Assembly: GCF_040813715.1 (NCBI RefSeq)
Contig: NZ_JBFOCH010000028.1
Length of the DNA: 64,000 bases
DNA from: Mesorhizobium_K marinum
Lineage (GTDB): Bacteria > Pseudomonadota > Alphaproteobacteria > Rhizobiales > Rhizobiaceae
Strand: one strand, 5' to 3'
Below the pieces are notes generated by a model. It ran no database searches. It was not told where the DNA came from and saw only the letters and a program-made list of their open reading frames with translations. The translations under genes were made by a program, and so were the position numbers. Below are positions 8,764 to 18,586 of this stretch, piece by piece (position 1 is the first letter of the stretch; each line of letters opens with the position of its first letter).

Positions 8764-9966
8764 TCAATTGCCACCGTCGCCGTTGGTCTTTGCGGCCGCC
8801 GGTGCGCTGCTGCGTCCCTTGCGCCCGAACCCTTCCAGCGTGCTGCGGACCTGCGGATACCTTACCGCCAGATGGCGCACCCATCGCCGCAGGCGGGCTT
8901 CCGCGACGACCGGCAGCCCGAGGGGCGTCAACGCCTGCTGGTATTCGAACAGTTCATTGGTTTCGGCATCGAACCGGCTCTTGTAGCCCAGCGTCCCGAC
9001 GCTCAGGTCGAACACCGCAAAATCCTGGTCTCGGCACCATTGCAGCGTCTTGAACAGCCCGACCAGTCCAGGCGAGCCGGACTGGGCCTCCCTGCAGGTG
9101 GTTATCGACGGGACGATCAGCGTGAAGACGTCGCCATGGGAAATGCCGTAGATGACGGCGACCGGAACCGCGCCGGTCCGCAGCGTGAACATCCGGGCGA
9201 GCGGCACGTCGCCATCCCTGTCGGCCAGCGACCGGTAGAAGGCGACCACCCTGGGGTCCAGCAGCGCGTCGTGGCGGCCAAGCTCGGCGAAGCGCGCGGT
9301 GCGGAACGCCACCATCGTCGCCATCGCCTCGTCGACCTCCGCGTTGGTGCGCGCCTCCTCGAAGGTGAGCGGCCCGATCTTCTCGAGCTTCTTCGACTTG
9401 CGCCGCACCTCGCGCGCCAGCGACATCTTTTCAGGGACGACTGACGGCCGGCCGGGGCCGCGCAGGCGCAGCGTCGTCGCGGACGTGCCCATCGGCTTCA
9501 GGAAGGCAGCGCCGCTCAGGGCGTGCGGGCGATCGTAGAGAAGGCGCGGCATCTTCTTGAAGGCAACCGCATGGACGCCGGGGACCGCCTTCGTCACCGC
9601 GCGCCAGAGCTTCGCGGTATCGGCCGCCGAAAGGGCAGTGTTGCCGAAATAGGCAGGCGCGAAATAGTCGACGATGCCGAAGTCCACCGCTTCGAGGGTG
9701 GCGACCCCGAACTTTCGCCGCTGCAGGAAGGCGAAGGCGGCGACGGGAGAACCGTCCTGGTCGGCGACCCCGACGAGCACGAGCCGCTGCCTCTCGTCGA
9801 GCATCCGCTTGCCGATCTCGCCGAGGAAGCGCTCGTTCAGGAAGGCGTGCCCGCCGCTCCTGCCGGCCCCGAAGGCGAACATCTCGCCGACGCTGCCGAA
9901 CTGTCGGGCCGTGAAGGTCAGGGGTTCGGTAGCGGTCCGGTCGGCGGTGGGCGTATGGGCATTCAT
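8764..9966 (-). CDS. FemAB/CelD-like GNAT acyltransferase domain protein
   Basis: A 400-residue protein of the BioF2-like/FemAB acetyltransferase type often found in exopolysaccharide and cellulose clusters. A degenerate N-terminal GNAT half (FTARQFGSVGEMFAFG) is followed by a C-terminal half with MVAFRTARFAELGRHDALLD and FDLSVGTLGYKSRFDAET, the latter typical of this family. No signal peptide is visible. It probably acylates or aminoacylates a sugar or lipid precursor of the surface polymer, but the substrate is unknown. It lies 112 bp upstream of the flippase on the same strand and may be co-transcribed. Confidence 0.72.
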   Translation of the reverse strand: MNAHTPTADRTATEPLTFTARQFGSVGEMFAFGAGRSGGHAFLNERFLGEIGKRMLDERQRLVLVGVADQDGSPVAAFAFLQRRKFGVATLEAVDFGIVDYFAPAYFGNTALSAADTAKLWRAVTKAVPGVHAVAFKKMPRLLYDRPHALSGAAFLKPMGTSATTLRLRGPGRPSVVPEKMSLAREVRRKSKKLEKIGPLTFEEARTNAEVDEAMATMVAFRTARFAELGRHDALLDPRVVAFYRSLADRDGDVPLARMFTLRTGAVPVAVIYGISHGDVFTLIVPSITTCREAQSGSPGLVGLFKTLQWCRDQDFAVFDLSVGTLGYKSRFDAETNELFEYQQALTPLGLPVVAEARLRRWVRHLAVRYPQVRSTLEGFGRKGRSSAPAAAKTNGDGGN

Positions 9967-10139
9967 GACGATTTCACCTGTTGGCCCCGCCGGGCGGGAC
10001 CGTCTTGCCGCGGTTTGCGATTGCCGGGCACTGCATCCTTACCAGCGGGTCCATGGGCCCGAGGTAAAGGGTCGACGCCGAACGCTCGGTTTGGCTAACG
10101 AAGGATAAAGGCGCTGCGGCTTCAGCTATCCCGGGACGG

Positions 10140-11774
10140 TCAGTGGCCGGAGCCGCGCCGGGCGGCGTCCGCGGCCGGCTCCGGGTCGCCCAGCGCTTCT
10201 GCCATCATCAGCATCGAGCTGCGCCGAGGCTTGCGCCCGGCTGCCGGGATATCGTCGCTCCCGTCCGTCGAGATCATCAGAAGCGCATTGCTGCGACGCG
10301 GTCGCGGCTGCGCGGGGGCGCCCGGCTCGTTCGCTGGCCCGCGCGCAAGCGGACGCCTGTCGCCGGCCGGCGGCGGGCGGTCGGGGCTGCGGGAACGGCG
10401 TCCGCGCCGCTCGCCGCCGTCGCGCCGCTGCAGCACCGCAAGCGCGGTCGTCGCGGCGACGGCACCGAGCAGCCCGAGGACCGGCGCGAGCAGGACGATC
10501 GACGGCCGGCTCGACCGCAGCGGCGGCACCGCTTGCGACACGACCTTGACGTTGTCGCTGTTGATCGCCGCGAGTTCCTCGGTCGTCTTGTTGCGGGCCA
10601 GGAACTTCTCGTAGATGTCGCGGTCTGCCGCCGCCTCGCGGCGCAGCGCCTCGAGACGCACCTTGGCGGCGTCGGTCAGCACCGCCCCCGAGCTCAGCCG
10701 CGCGATGTCGCCCTCGAGCGTCTTCTGCTTGGCCTCGGCGATCTCCAGTCCGCTCTTCAGCTGCTGCGTCAGGTTCTGGCGCTCTTCGCGGATCTGCCGG
10801 TCGATGCCCTCCATGGCCTGGCGGGTCTGGGCGATGCGCGGGTGACGCGCGCCATAGGTCAGGCTCTGCTGGTCGAGCTGCTGCTTCAGCTGGGCGCGCT
10901 GCTGGCGCAGGAAGGCAAGCTGCGCCGGCTCGCTGTAGCGCTCGTCGGCAAGCGCGCCGCCGCCCGTGCCGCCGCCGACCTGGTTCTGGTAGCGCGCCCG
11001 CGCTGCCTCGGTCTCGGTCCTGGCCAGCGCGAGCTGCGCGCTGAGTTCCGTCAGCTGGCGCATCTGCAGCGTGTTGTTGTCGTCGACATAGAGGATGCCG
11101 TGCTCTGCGGCGAAGTCGGCGACCGCCTTTTCGGAGGCGTTGAGCTTGCGGCGCAGCTCCACAAGCCGTTCGGACAGCGCGCGACCGGCCGCTTGCGTCG
11201 CCTGCCGCACCTGGCCGTTCTGGGCGTCGGCGAACTCGCTGGCGACGCTGTTGGCGATCCGCGCCGCCTCCTCGGGCGTTGCGGCCTTGTAGGAAATCTC
11301 GACCAGGTAGGTGGCGCCCTTGCGTTCGACAGCCAGGTTGCTCTTGAACCTCGCCAGCGCCTTCAGCTGCTCGGCTTCGCTCAGCCGGTCCTCGACGCCG
11401 CCGAGCAGGTCGAGCTTGTCCATGACCGTGAGCAGGAAGCCGTCCGACCGCATGATCTGGACCATGCTTTCGAGCACCGCCGCGTCGCTGCCGACGGGCT
11501 GCAGCACGTCCTCCTGCAGCGTGACCTGCACGCTGCGCGGATCGACCAGGACCGTCGCCGTCGCCCGGTAGGGAAACGGCGTCATCATGACCAGCGTGAT
11601 GCCGGCGGCTGCCAGCACAAGGGCGATCGCGCCAATCTTGACGATGTTGTCGATGACGAAGCGGACCAGCGCCAGCGGGTCGATCATGCCGCTGCCCGGC
11701 GTCGCGCTGCTGCGCGTCACGGTCGTTTCGGGGCCTCGACGATAGGCTTCAGGCATATCCCAATCGGAATTCAT
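10140..11774 (-). CDS. Wzz/ExoP-type polysaccharide co-polymerase (no kinase domain)
   Basis: A 544-residue inner-membrane chain-length regulator. Membrane segment 1 is at about residues 47-67, a Wzz domain follows (YRATATVLVDPRSVQVTLQED), then a long periplasmic coiled coil at about 190-390 rich in Glu, Gln, Arg and Leu. The second membrane segment (SIVLLAPVLGLLGAVAATTA) is preceded by the PxxP-like VVSQAVPPLRSSRPS. Unlike ExoP/Wzc there is no C-terminal Walker-type tyrosine kinase; the tail is short, Arg/Pro-rich and probably disordered. It is divergent from the polymerase gene. It should set polymer length together with the Wzy-like protein. Confidence 0.87.
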   Translation of the reverse strand: MNSDWDMPEAYRRGPETTVTRSSATPGSGMIDPLALVRFVIDNIVKIGAIALVLAAAGITLVMMTPFPYRATATVLVDPRSVQVTLQEDVLQPVGSDAAVLESMVQIMRSDGFLLTVMDKLDLLGGVEDRLSEAEQLKALARFKSNLAVERKGATYLVEISYKAATPEEAARIANSVASEFADAQNGQVRQATQAAGRALSERLVELRRKLNASEKAVADFAAEHGILYVDDNNTLQMRQLTELSAQLALARTETEAARARYQNQVGGGTGGGALADERYSEPAQLAFLRQQRAQLKQQLDQQSLTYGARHPRIAQTRQAMEGIDRQIREERQNLTQQLKSGLEIAEAKQKTLEGDIARLSSGAVLTDAAKVRLEALRREAAADRDIYEKFLARNKTTEELAAINSDNVKVVSQAVPPLRSSRPSIVLLAPVLGLLGAVAATTALAVLQRRDGGERRGRRSRSPDRPPPAGDRRPLARGPANEPGAPAQPRPRRSNALLMISTDGSDDIPAAGRKPRRSSMLMMAEALGDPEPAADAARRGSGH

Positions 11775-11974
11775 GACGCTCCGGAAATCGCATGCGGCAG
11801 TTCACGATTGCCGGCGGCCAGACATGACCGAACGGTAAACAGCAATGCTGAATGGTAAGTTAACCAATCGAATAGATTGCGGCTGTAGCATGCGCCGCAA
11901 AGTATTGCCGGCGAGGTGCTGGCGCGCCGCCAAAGCGGCGCGGCTGCGGTCCGGTCGAGGTGCGGACGGGTGTT
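11775..11974. promoter_or_regulatory. Divergent promoter region of the polysaccharide cluster
   Basis: This 200-bp spacer separates the leftward wzz-like gene from the rightward polymerase. Its centre (11830-11880) is clearly AT-richer than the surroundings, as expected for divergent promoters, and contains CAATC-GAATA-GATTG (11865-11879). A strong hairpin, CGCGCCGC (11923-11930) with GCGGCGCG (11935-11942) and loop CAAA, lies in the presumed 5' leader of the polymerase gene. No T-tract follows it, so it is not a typical terminator. Confidence 0.4.
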
Positions 11975-13683
11975 ATGACGAGCGTGACCGCCGACGGCGA
12001 GGGGACCGGCCGGGTCCTCGAGGCGAGGGCCGCGATGGCCGGCGCCGGCTTTGCCAATTCGGTGCTGACGGTGGTGATCGCAGGCTGCATCGCCGGCCTG
12101 CCGATCCTCGCGCATATCGTCCATCCGGCCCTTGGCGTGCTGACGGCGACCGTGCTTGCCGGCCTCTGCGCCTGGCGCATGCCGCAGACCGCCATCGTGG
12201 CGATCTTCTTCGCGCTCCTGTTCCAGAACACCTTCGTGTCGCTGGCGGTGAACGCCGTGGTCAGCGACGACGATTTCGACATCATCCGCGGCTACAACTT
12301 CGTCACCGTCAGCGTCACCTGGCTGGTCCTGACCATTGGCTTCCTTGCCGACTGGCGCCGCCGCAACACGGCCATCGACCCTTTCGTCAAGCTGCTGGTC
12401 GTCCTCTACGCCATCCTCGGGGTCTATTTCCTCGTCGGCTTCGCGCTCTACGGCATGACGGCGATCATCTACCTGCGCAACATCGTGACGCCGCTCCTGC
12501 TGTTCCAGATCTGCATGATCGCCTTCGTGCGCCAGCCGATCCGGATCGGCCATGCGATGACCATCCTGTCGGTGCTGCTCGTCACCTGCGGCGTGGTCGA
12601 GTTCTTCTGGCGCGAAACCTGGCTCGGCCTCACCAACGGCTATGCGTTCTGGGAGCGCGCGGCGGGCCCCAACTACGTGACCATGGACTACGACAAGAAG
12701 CTGGCGGAGACCGGCATCGTCGCGACCGGGCTGCTGGACAGCTTCCGCATCTCGCTGTTCAATNGTGGCGGGAGACCTGGCTCGGCCTGACCAACGGCTA
12801 TGCGTTCTGGGAGCGCGCGGCGGGCCCCAACTACGTGACCATGGACTACGACAAGAAGCTGGCGGAGACCGGCATCGTCGCGACCGGGCTGCTGGACAGC
12901 TTCCGCATCTCGCTGTTCAATACGCCGCTGCTGGGCGACCACGACCTCGAGGTCATGCGCATGTTCGGGCCGAACATGCATGCGATCAGCTTCGCCTATG
13001 CGCTCTGCTTCCTCTGCATCTTCGCGCTCTATCGAGGCAACCTGGCGCTGGCGACCGCGCTGTTCGCCTTCCTGGTCCTGGCCAGCGCCAAGGGGCCGCT
13101 CATCCTGTTCCTGCTGGTCGGCGCGAGCTGGCTCAACTTCAGGCTGTTCGGCGCGAAATTCGCGCTGGCATGCCATGCGCTCGTGATGCTGGTCTACGCC
13201 GCCGTGGGCATCGCCGTCGGGCTCTCCATCGGCGACTATCACGTCCTCGGCCTGATGGGCGGCATGCATGAGTTCGTCGTCAATCCCGTCGGCCGCGGCA
13301 TCGGCGCCGGCGGCAACCTGTCGGCCGACTTCGACAAGATCGTGTGGACGGTGGCCCAGGCGGCGGGGCGCACGCCCTTCGCCGTCGAGAGCGCGGTCGG
13401 CGTCCTGTTCTCCCAGATCGGCGTCTTCGCAGCCGCAGTCATCGGCGCCTATGTCTGGATCGCTTGCCGAATCTTCCGGATTGCGCTTATGACCGGCAAC
13501 GACCTGCATGCCGCAGCGGCATTTGCCCTGCTCACCATGGTCGCAACCGGCCTGTTCCAGGAGGAAGCCTACTTCGCGCCGCTTGCGCTCGCCGTCTTCA
13601 TTGCGCTGGCGGGCATGATCATCGGCGCGGCAGCCCGTTGCGGGCTGCTCGCCCCTGTTTCGCGGGCGCCAACGCTTTCTTGA
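11975..13683 (+). CDS. O-antigen ligase/Wzy-like polysaccharide polymerase (interrupted by gap)
   Basis: A polytopic protein with about 11 hydrophobic segments and a large extracytoplasmic loop (about residues 215-300, WRETWLGLTNGYAFWERAAG), as in Wzy polymerases and WaaL-like ligases. The N at 12764 is flanked by direct copies of about 157 bp. Joining 11975-12763 to 12922-13683 gives 517 codons including the stop (516 aa) with no frame break. The start chosen is ATG at 11975 (MTSVTADGEG); a GTG five codons upstream at 11960 is possible. The copies differ at synonymous positions. Position between wzz and GT4 genes supports the polymerase role. Confidence 0.78.
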
Positions 13684-13730
13684 CGGATTTCAGGTCGAAT
13701 GGGCAACGAAACGTTACTGGCATTGAATTG

Positions 13731-14936
13731 ATGAAGAAGAGAACCGATCGAGGGCCCGTGCGGCTCCTGTTCATCCAGACGCAGGCCGAAATGGCCGGCG
13801 CGCAGGAGATCTCGCGCCTGCTCGGCGAAGGGCTGTCCGGCAAGGAGCGCGGCGGCCTGCCCGAGTTCGAGGTCCACCACCTCTTCTTCTACCGCAAGAC
13901 GGCGGCTTTCGACCGCTGGACGAACGTGCATTTCTGCCTCGAGGACAGCCCCAAGGGCCCGCTGTCCTTCGTCCGCTTCCTGTGGCGGCTGGTGCGCGTG
14001 GTCGCCCGCATCCGCCCCGACGTGGTGCTGACCTTCCAGCACTACGGCAACATCTTCGGCGCGCCCGCCGCGCATCTTGCCGGCGCGCCCGTCGTCATCG
14101 CCAACCATGTCTCGGCGCCGGCCACCATCTCGCAGGCCGCGCGGTCGATCGACAAGGCGCTCGGCCTGCTCGGCGCCTACGACATCATCACCGTCAATTC
14201 GAACGAGACCTGGCGCAACTACCAGTCCTATCCCGAGCGCTACCGCCGCCGGCTGGTCCACGTGCCGCACGGTTTCGAGGACAAGTCCGTCGAGGTTGGG
14301 CGCCGCGAGGCCAGGGCTGCCTTCGGCCTGCCCGCCGGCGTTCCACTGATGGGCTCGGTCGCGCGCCTCCACCCGCTGAAGCAGCTCGACGCGGCCGTGC
14401 GGGTGCTCGCCTGCCGACCTTCGCTCCACCTCGCCATCGCCGGCCAGGGGCCGGACGAGGGCCGGCTGCGCGCGATTGCCGAGCAGCTCGGCGTCGCCAG
14501 CCGCCTGCACCTGATCGGCGACATGCCGCCTTCGCGGGTCGGGCTGTTCCTCGCCGGCCTCAACGCCTTCGTCTTCCCCTCGACAGCCGAGACGTTCGGC
14601 CTGGCCGCGGTCGAAGCCGCCCAGGCAGGCATTCCGGTGGTCGCCAACGAACTGCCGGTGCTGAGGGAAGTGCTCACCGTCGACGGCGAGCCCTGCGCGC
14701 TGTTCGCCGACGCCGCCAATGTCGACGACTTCGCCGCGAAGATCGACCAGGTCTTCCAGGATCACAAGCAGGCGGCGCACATGGTGGCGCTCGGGCGCAG
14801 GCTCGCCGGCCGCTATTCGGTCGACGGCATGGTCGAGGCCTATGCCGGCCTGATCCGACAGTCGCTCGATTCCGATGCCGGCAGGACCGCCGGTTCGAGC
14901 GCTCCGTCGACGGCGGCGTTGCGCTCGCAGCAATGA
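13731..14936 (+). CDS. Glycosyltransferase family 4
   Basis: A 401-residue GT-B enzyme. The N-terminal acceptor domain begins LLFIQTQAEMAGAQEISRLL, the usual first strand and glycine loop of GT4. The C-terminal nucleotide-sugar half carries MGSVARLHPLKQLDAAV and the EX7E-like signature FPSTAETFGLAAVEAAQAG. It transfers a sugar from an activated donor to a growing lipid-linked glycan on the cytoplasmic face; donor and linkage cannot be read from sequence. The start is ATG at 13731. The stop overlaps the next start as ATGA, so the two genes are translationally coupled. Confidence 0.88.
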   Translation: MKKRTDRGPVRLLFIQTQAEMAGAQEISRLLGEGLSGKERGGLPEFEVHHLFFYRKTAAFDRWTNVHFCLEDSPKGPLSFVRFLWRLVRVVARIRPDVVLTFQHYGNIFGAPAAHLAGAPVVIANHVSAPATISQAARSIDKALGLLGAYDIITVNSNETWRNYQSYPERYRRRLVHVPHGFEDKSVEVGRREARAAFGLPAGVPLMGSVARLHPLKQLDAAVRVLACRPSLHLAIAGQGPDEGRLRAIAEQLGVASRLHLIGDMPPSRVGLFLAGLNAFVFPSTAETFGLAAVEAAQAGIPVVANELPVLREVLTVDGEPCALFADAANVDDFAAKIDQVFQDHKQAAHMVALGRRLAGRYSVDGMVEAYAGLIRQSLDSDAGRTAGSSAPSTAALRSQQ

Positions 14937-16501
14937 GCGTTGCGCCGCCGGCGTCCAGCCGGGACCGCATCTTGGTCGTCGTCGGGGACGCCGCTCTGGC
15001 GCGCTGGGTGGTGTCGCTGGTCGAGGCGCTGCGGCGCTCGGGCGCCGCGGCCTTTCTCAGGATTGCCAGGTCCGAGGGACCGAGGCCGTCATCCGCGCTG
15101 GCGACGCTGCTCGGCCTGGAGAAGATGCTCGTCGCCGGGCACAGGCCGAGCGGCGCGGACCGCATCGGCCCCGATGAACTCGACAAAGGGCTGATCGAAC
15201 CTGCCGATTTCCGTCCCGACATCGTCATCGATCTCAACGAAGGCGGCGAAAGGCTGCCGCGGGCGACGCAGCTGCGGCCGCTCTATGACGGCGAGCCCGG
15301 CGAGACGGCGCTCGCGTCGGCGCTGTTTTTCCGCGGCACTCCGCGAATAGCCATCGAGCGGACCGCACCCGACGACGATGGCGGCCGCATCGTGGCCGAA
15401 GGCACGGCGTCGCTGGAGGCGGCGTCCGGGATCGGCGGCGGCATCGACGCGGTGGCATCTCGCGTTGCGACCCTGCTGCTGAAGGCGCTGGCCGGCACCG
15501 GCGACGGCGCGCCCGCCGCGCCGGCTATCCCTGTCCGGCCGATCGGCAGCCGCGACATCGCCATGCGCACGGCGAAGGACGTCGCCCGCGCCGCGGTCCG
15601 CGCCGCCTACAGGCTGTGCTGCCACGGCTCGCACTGGCGCGTCGGTTGGCGCTTCGCCACGCCGGGCGACGACGTCTGGACGCGCCGCGACTTGGCCGGC
15701 GGGCGGTGGAACGTGCTCGCCGACCCGGTCGATCACTTCTACGCCGATCCGTTTCCGCTGCACTGGCAGGGCAGGGACTACCTGTTCTTCGAGGATCTCG
15801 ACCACAAGACGGGCAAGGGCGTCATCTCGGTCGTCGCGTTCGACGAGGCCGGCCGTCCCGGCCCCGCGGTGGCCGCCCTCGAGGAGCCCTGGCACCTCTC
15901 CTATCCCTTCCTGATCGAACGCGGCGGCGAGATATTCATGATCCCCGAGAGTTCCGCCAACCGCGACATCGCGCTCTACCGCGCAACTGGCTTTCCGGCG
16001 CAATGGCGGCGGCACGCCGTTCTGGTGGAAGGCGTCGAAGCGGCGGACGCGACGATCGTCGAGCATGACGGCCTCCTCTACATGTTTGCCGTGGTGCGCG
16101 ACGGCGTCGGCGGCTATTCCGACACGCTGGCGATCTGGTGGGCCGACGACCTGTTCGGCCCGTGGCGGCCGCATGCCGGCAACCCGGTGCTGGTCGACGA
16201 CCGCGCGGCGCGCCCGGCCGGCAACTTCGTGCGACGCGGCGGCGCGCTCTACCGCCCCGTGCAGGATTGCCGCCGTGCCTATGGCGGCGCGCTGGGCTTC
16301 ATGAAGGTGACGCGGCTCGACCGCGAGGGGTTTGCGCAGGCGGGCGAGGGGACGATCTCCGGGGGTGGGGCGTGGCCCGGCAAGCGCCTCCATACGCTGA
16401 ACTACAACGGCCGCCTCGAGGCGATCGACGGCTTCACGCTGCGGCCGCGGTTCAAGCCGGCGGCCGACCTTGTCGACCGGTGGTACCGGCCCGGCTCCTG
16501 A
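14933..16501 (+). CDS. Glucosamine inositolphosphorylceramide transferase 1 N-terminal-domain-like protein
   Basis: A 522-residue two-part protein. Residues of about 1-200 form a degenerate Rossmann-like region (RILVVVGDAALARWVVSLVE), reminiscent of the formyltransferase-like N-terminus seen in some bacterial relatives. Residues of about 230-510 form a five-bladed-propeller-like domain with HFYADPFPLHWQGRDYLFFE, DATIVEHDGLLYMF and the ending LHTLNYNGRLEAIDGF, which are characteristic of the GINT1 N-terminal-like family. In plants this domain belongs to a sphingolipid glycosyltransferase; in bacteria it is typical of polysaccharide loci and has no assigned reaction. It overlaps the GT4 gene by 4 bp. 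Confidence 0.8.
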   Translation: MSVAPPASSRDRILVVVGDAALARWVVSLVEALRRSGAAAFLRIARSEGPRPSSALATLLGLEKMLVAGHRPSGADRIGPDELDKGLIEPADFRPDIVIDLNEGGERLPRATQLRPLYDGEPGETALASALFFRGTPRIAIERTAPDDDGGRIVAEGTASLEAASGIGGGIDAVASRVATLLLKALAGTGDGAPAAPAIPVRPIGSRDIAMRTAKDVARAAVRAAYRLCCHGSHWRVGWRFATPGDDVWTRRDLAGGRWNVLADPVDHFYADPFPLHWQGRDYLFFEDLDHKTGKGVISVVAFDEAGRPGPAVAALEEPWHLSYPFLIERGGEIFMIPESSANRDIALYRATGFPAQWRRHAVLVEGVEAADATIVEHDGLLYMFAVVRDGVGGYSDTLAIWWADDLFGPWRPHAGNPVLVDDRAARPAGNFVRRGGALYRPVQDCRRAYGGALGFMKVTRLDREGFAQAGEGTISGGGAWPGKRLHTLNYNGRLEAIDGFTLRPRFKPAADLVDRWYRPGS

Positions 16502-16510
16502 GGATCCTGC

Positions 16511-17807
16511 TCAGCGCGCCGGCGCCAGCGCGTCCATGACGCCGCCGTCGGGCATGCCGGTCGCCGGATCNNNNNNNNNNNNNNNNNNNNNNNNNNNNNN
16601 NNGTCGGGCATGCCGGTCGCCGGATCCATCAGCCCGAAGCCGACCTGGAAGTCCCAGTGCGTCCACCCGATGCAGCGTTGCTCGGCCGCCGCGCGCACCG
16701 CGGCAAGCCAGGCAAGGCGCGACGGGCGCGGCGCGTGGTAAGCGAGCACGCCGAACTCGTTGACGATGACAGGCTGGCCGTGGCGCACGCTCCAAGCGGC
16801 CATCGTGTCGAAGGCGGCGGCAATCGCGCGCGCGTCCCACGGAGTCTCGAGCGACCGTTCCAGCGCGGCGGCGGCCTGGTCATGCCCGGCTTTATGGAGG
16901 CCGGCGACGATGGCGGGCAGGCCCGGATCGTCGGCGTCGAGCGGGAACGGCAGGTCGTGCAAGTCGCGCACCGGATCGTCGGGGCCGCCCNGGCCCGGTC
17001 ATGCCCGGCTTCATGGAGGCCGGCGACGATGGCGGGCAGGCCCGGATCGTCGGCGTCGAGCGGGAACGGCAGGTCGTGCAGGTCGCGCACCGGATCGTCG
17101 GGGCCGCCCCAGTCGGCGCCCTGGTGCGTGAAGGCGAACGGGTCGTAATAGTGCACCGCATAGACGACGTTGGGGTCGTCCAACGGCTGCAGTCCCGCCA
17201 GTTCCTCGTGCCGCTGCGGACCGGCCGGCCCGACGACGATGGTGTGCGCCGGCAGGACGGCGCGGACGGCTGCGGCGATGCGACCCGCGGCCGGCCACCA
17301 CGTCGCGCCGTCCGTCTGCGGTTCGTTCAGCAGTTCGACGGCGAGCTTTTCGGGATCGAGATATTGCGCGCGCCGCGCGACCGCCTTCCAGATCTCGACG
17401 AGCCGGGCTTCGGCCGCGCCGGGTTCCTGCCTGAACATGGCGCCGGCATGCAGGTCGAGCGAAACGGCGTAGTCCAGGCTGAACAGCAGGATGACCTGCT
17501 CGAACATCGCCTCCAGATATTCGGCGCGGCCCTCGCCGCCGAGGCGGTCGGCGTCGAGCAGCAGCCGGACATGCGTGAACCCGTTGTCGCGGAGAGCCTG
17601 CAACTGGGCCGTGGACGGGCGGTCCATCTTTTCAGGAGCGTCCCAGCCCGGCAGGTTGACGCCGCGCCGCATCGATTCGAGCAGCCGCGCATTGGGGAAG
17701 GTCTCGGCGACCGCGCATGCGTCGGTCGCTTCGGCGGCGCCCGCGGCAGGCGCTGCAACCGCCGACGCAAGCGCCATCGCCAGGGCCAGCCGGCGCAGCG
17801 CGGTCAC
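16511..17807 (-). CDS. Secreted glycoside hydrolase family 5 (cellulase-like), interrupted by two gaps
   Basis: An endoglucanase-like TIM barrel with a signal peptide (VTALRRLALAMALASAVAAP, then GAAEA). GH5 marks include RRGVNLPGW near the mature N-terminus, the acid/base motif ELLNEP, the HYYDPF strand, and the nucleophile region VIVNEFGV. Two gaps (16571-16602 with a 24-bp repeat, 16991 with a repeat of about 119 bp) break the frame; joining 16511-16570, 16627-16990 and 17110-17807 gives 374 codons including the stop (373 aa). The start is GTG at 17807, overlapping the WecG stop as GTGA. It probably trims or edits the polymer made by this cluster, as ExsH/Wss-type hydrolases do. Confidence 0.85.
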
Positions 17808-18586
17808 GCAGAGTGGCGTATGAGCGCGCCGATCGCCTTCGGATTGGTGGTGAGGTAGCGCACGGCAAGCCGGCGCGGTTCCAGCCAGGCGCGGTAGACC
17901 CATTCCAGCCCGGCCTTCTGCATCCAGGCTGGCGCGCGCTTGTTCTTGCCCGAGATGAAGTCGAACAGGCCGCCCGAAGTCTTGATCACGCCGACACCGG
18001 TCAGCTTCTCCAGGTTTCGGTCGACAAACTCCTGTTCGAGCGGCACGCCGAGCCCGATCCACAGGATGTCCGGCCTGGCGGCATTGATCGCGTCGACAAT
18101 GCCGGCCTCCTCGTCGCGGCCGAAATAGCCGTTGCGGCGTCCTGCGAAGACGAGGCCTGGATAGCGCGCCTGCATGACCTCGACGGCCCTGGCATTCACA
18201 TCCTCGCTCGCCCCGAGGAAATAGAAGGAGATGCCGGCCTCCGCCGCGCGGCTCGCCACCGCGTGCACGAGGTCGGTGGTGGCGACGCGCTCGGCCAGCG
18301 GCCGCTTGGAGAACATCCGGGAATAGAGCACCATCGGCATGCCGTCGGCGTGGATCTGGTCGGCCTTGCGCATCAGCGCGAGGAACCCGGCGTCGCTGCC
18401 GCACAAGGCCAGCACCTGGCCGTTTGCCGAGGTCGAGTAGAAGGGCCGTCCGGCGTTGCCGCGTTTCGTCAAGGCGTGCGCGACGAACCCCTTTGCCGAG
18501 GATTCGATGTCTGTCTGGGCGATGGGAAGCCGTCCGAGGAAACTCGTCGGCCAGTCCGTCATGGGCTTGTCGGTAGGCACTTTCAC
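17804..18586 (-). CDS. WecB/TagA/CpsF family glycosyltransferase
   Basis: A 260-residue family-26 glycosyltransferase. Typical segments are FYSTSANGQVLALCGSD, QIHADGMPMVLYSR, ISFYFLGASEDVN, ILWIGLGVPLEQEF and GGLFDFISGKNKRAPAWMQ, and the C-terminus reads GLEWVYRAWLEPRRLAVRYL. Members transfer N-acetylmannosaminuronic acid or a related sugar to a lipid carrier in enterobacterial common antigen, teichoic acid and EPS assembly. The start is uncertain: GTG at 18586, GTG at 18580 or ATG at 18562. It is coupled to the downstream GH5 gene by a 4-bp GTGA overlap. Confidence 0.88.
   Translation of the reverse strand: MKVPTDKPMTDWPTSFLGRLPIAQTDIESSAKGFVAHALTKRGNAGRPFYSTSANGQVLALCGSDAGFLALMRKADQIHADGMPMVLYSRMFSKRPLAERVATTDLVHAVASRAAEAGISFYFLGASEDVNARAVEVMQARYPGLVFAGRRNGYFGRDEEAGIVDAINAARPDILWIGLGVPLEQEFVDRNLEKLTGVGVIKTSGGLFDFISGKNKRAPAWMQKAGLEWVYRAWLEPRRLAVRYLTTNPKAIGALIRHSA

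Noticed and set aside
11865..11879. CAATC-GAATA-GATTG as an operator of the polysaccharide genes
   Set aside because: Arms of five bases in an AT-rich stretch are expected by chance; noted in the promoter region entry only.
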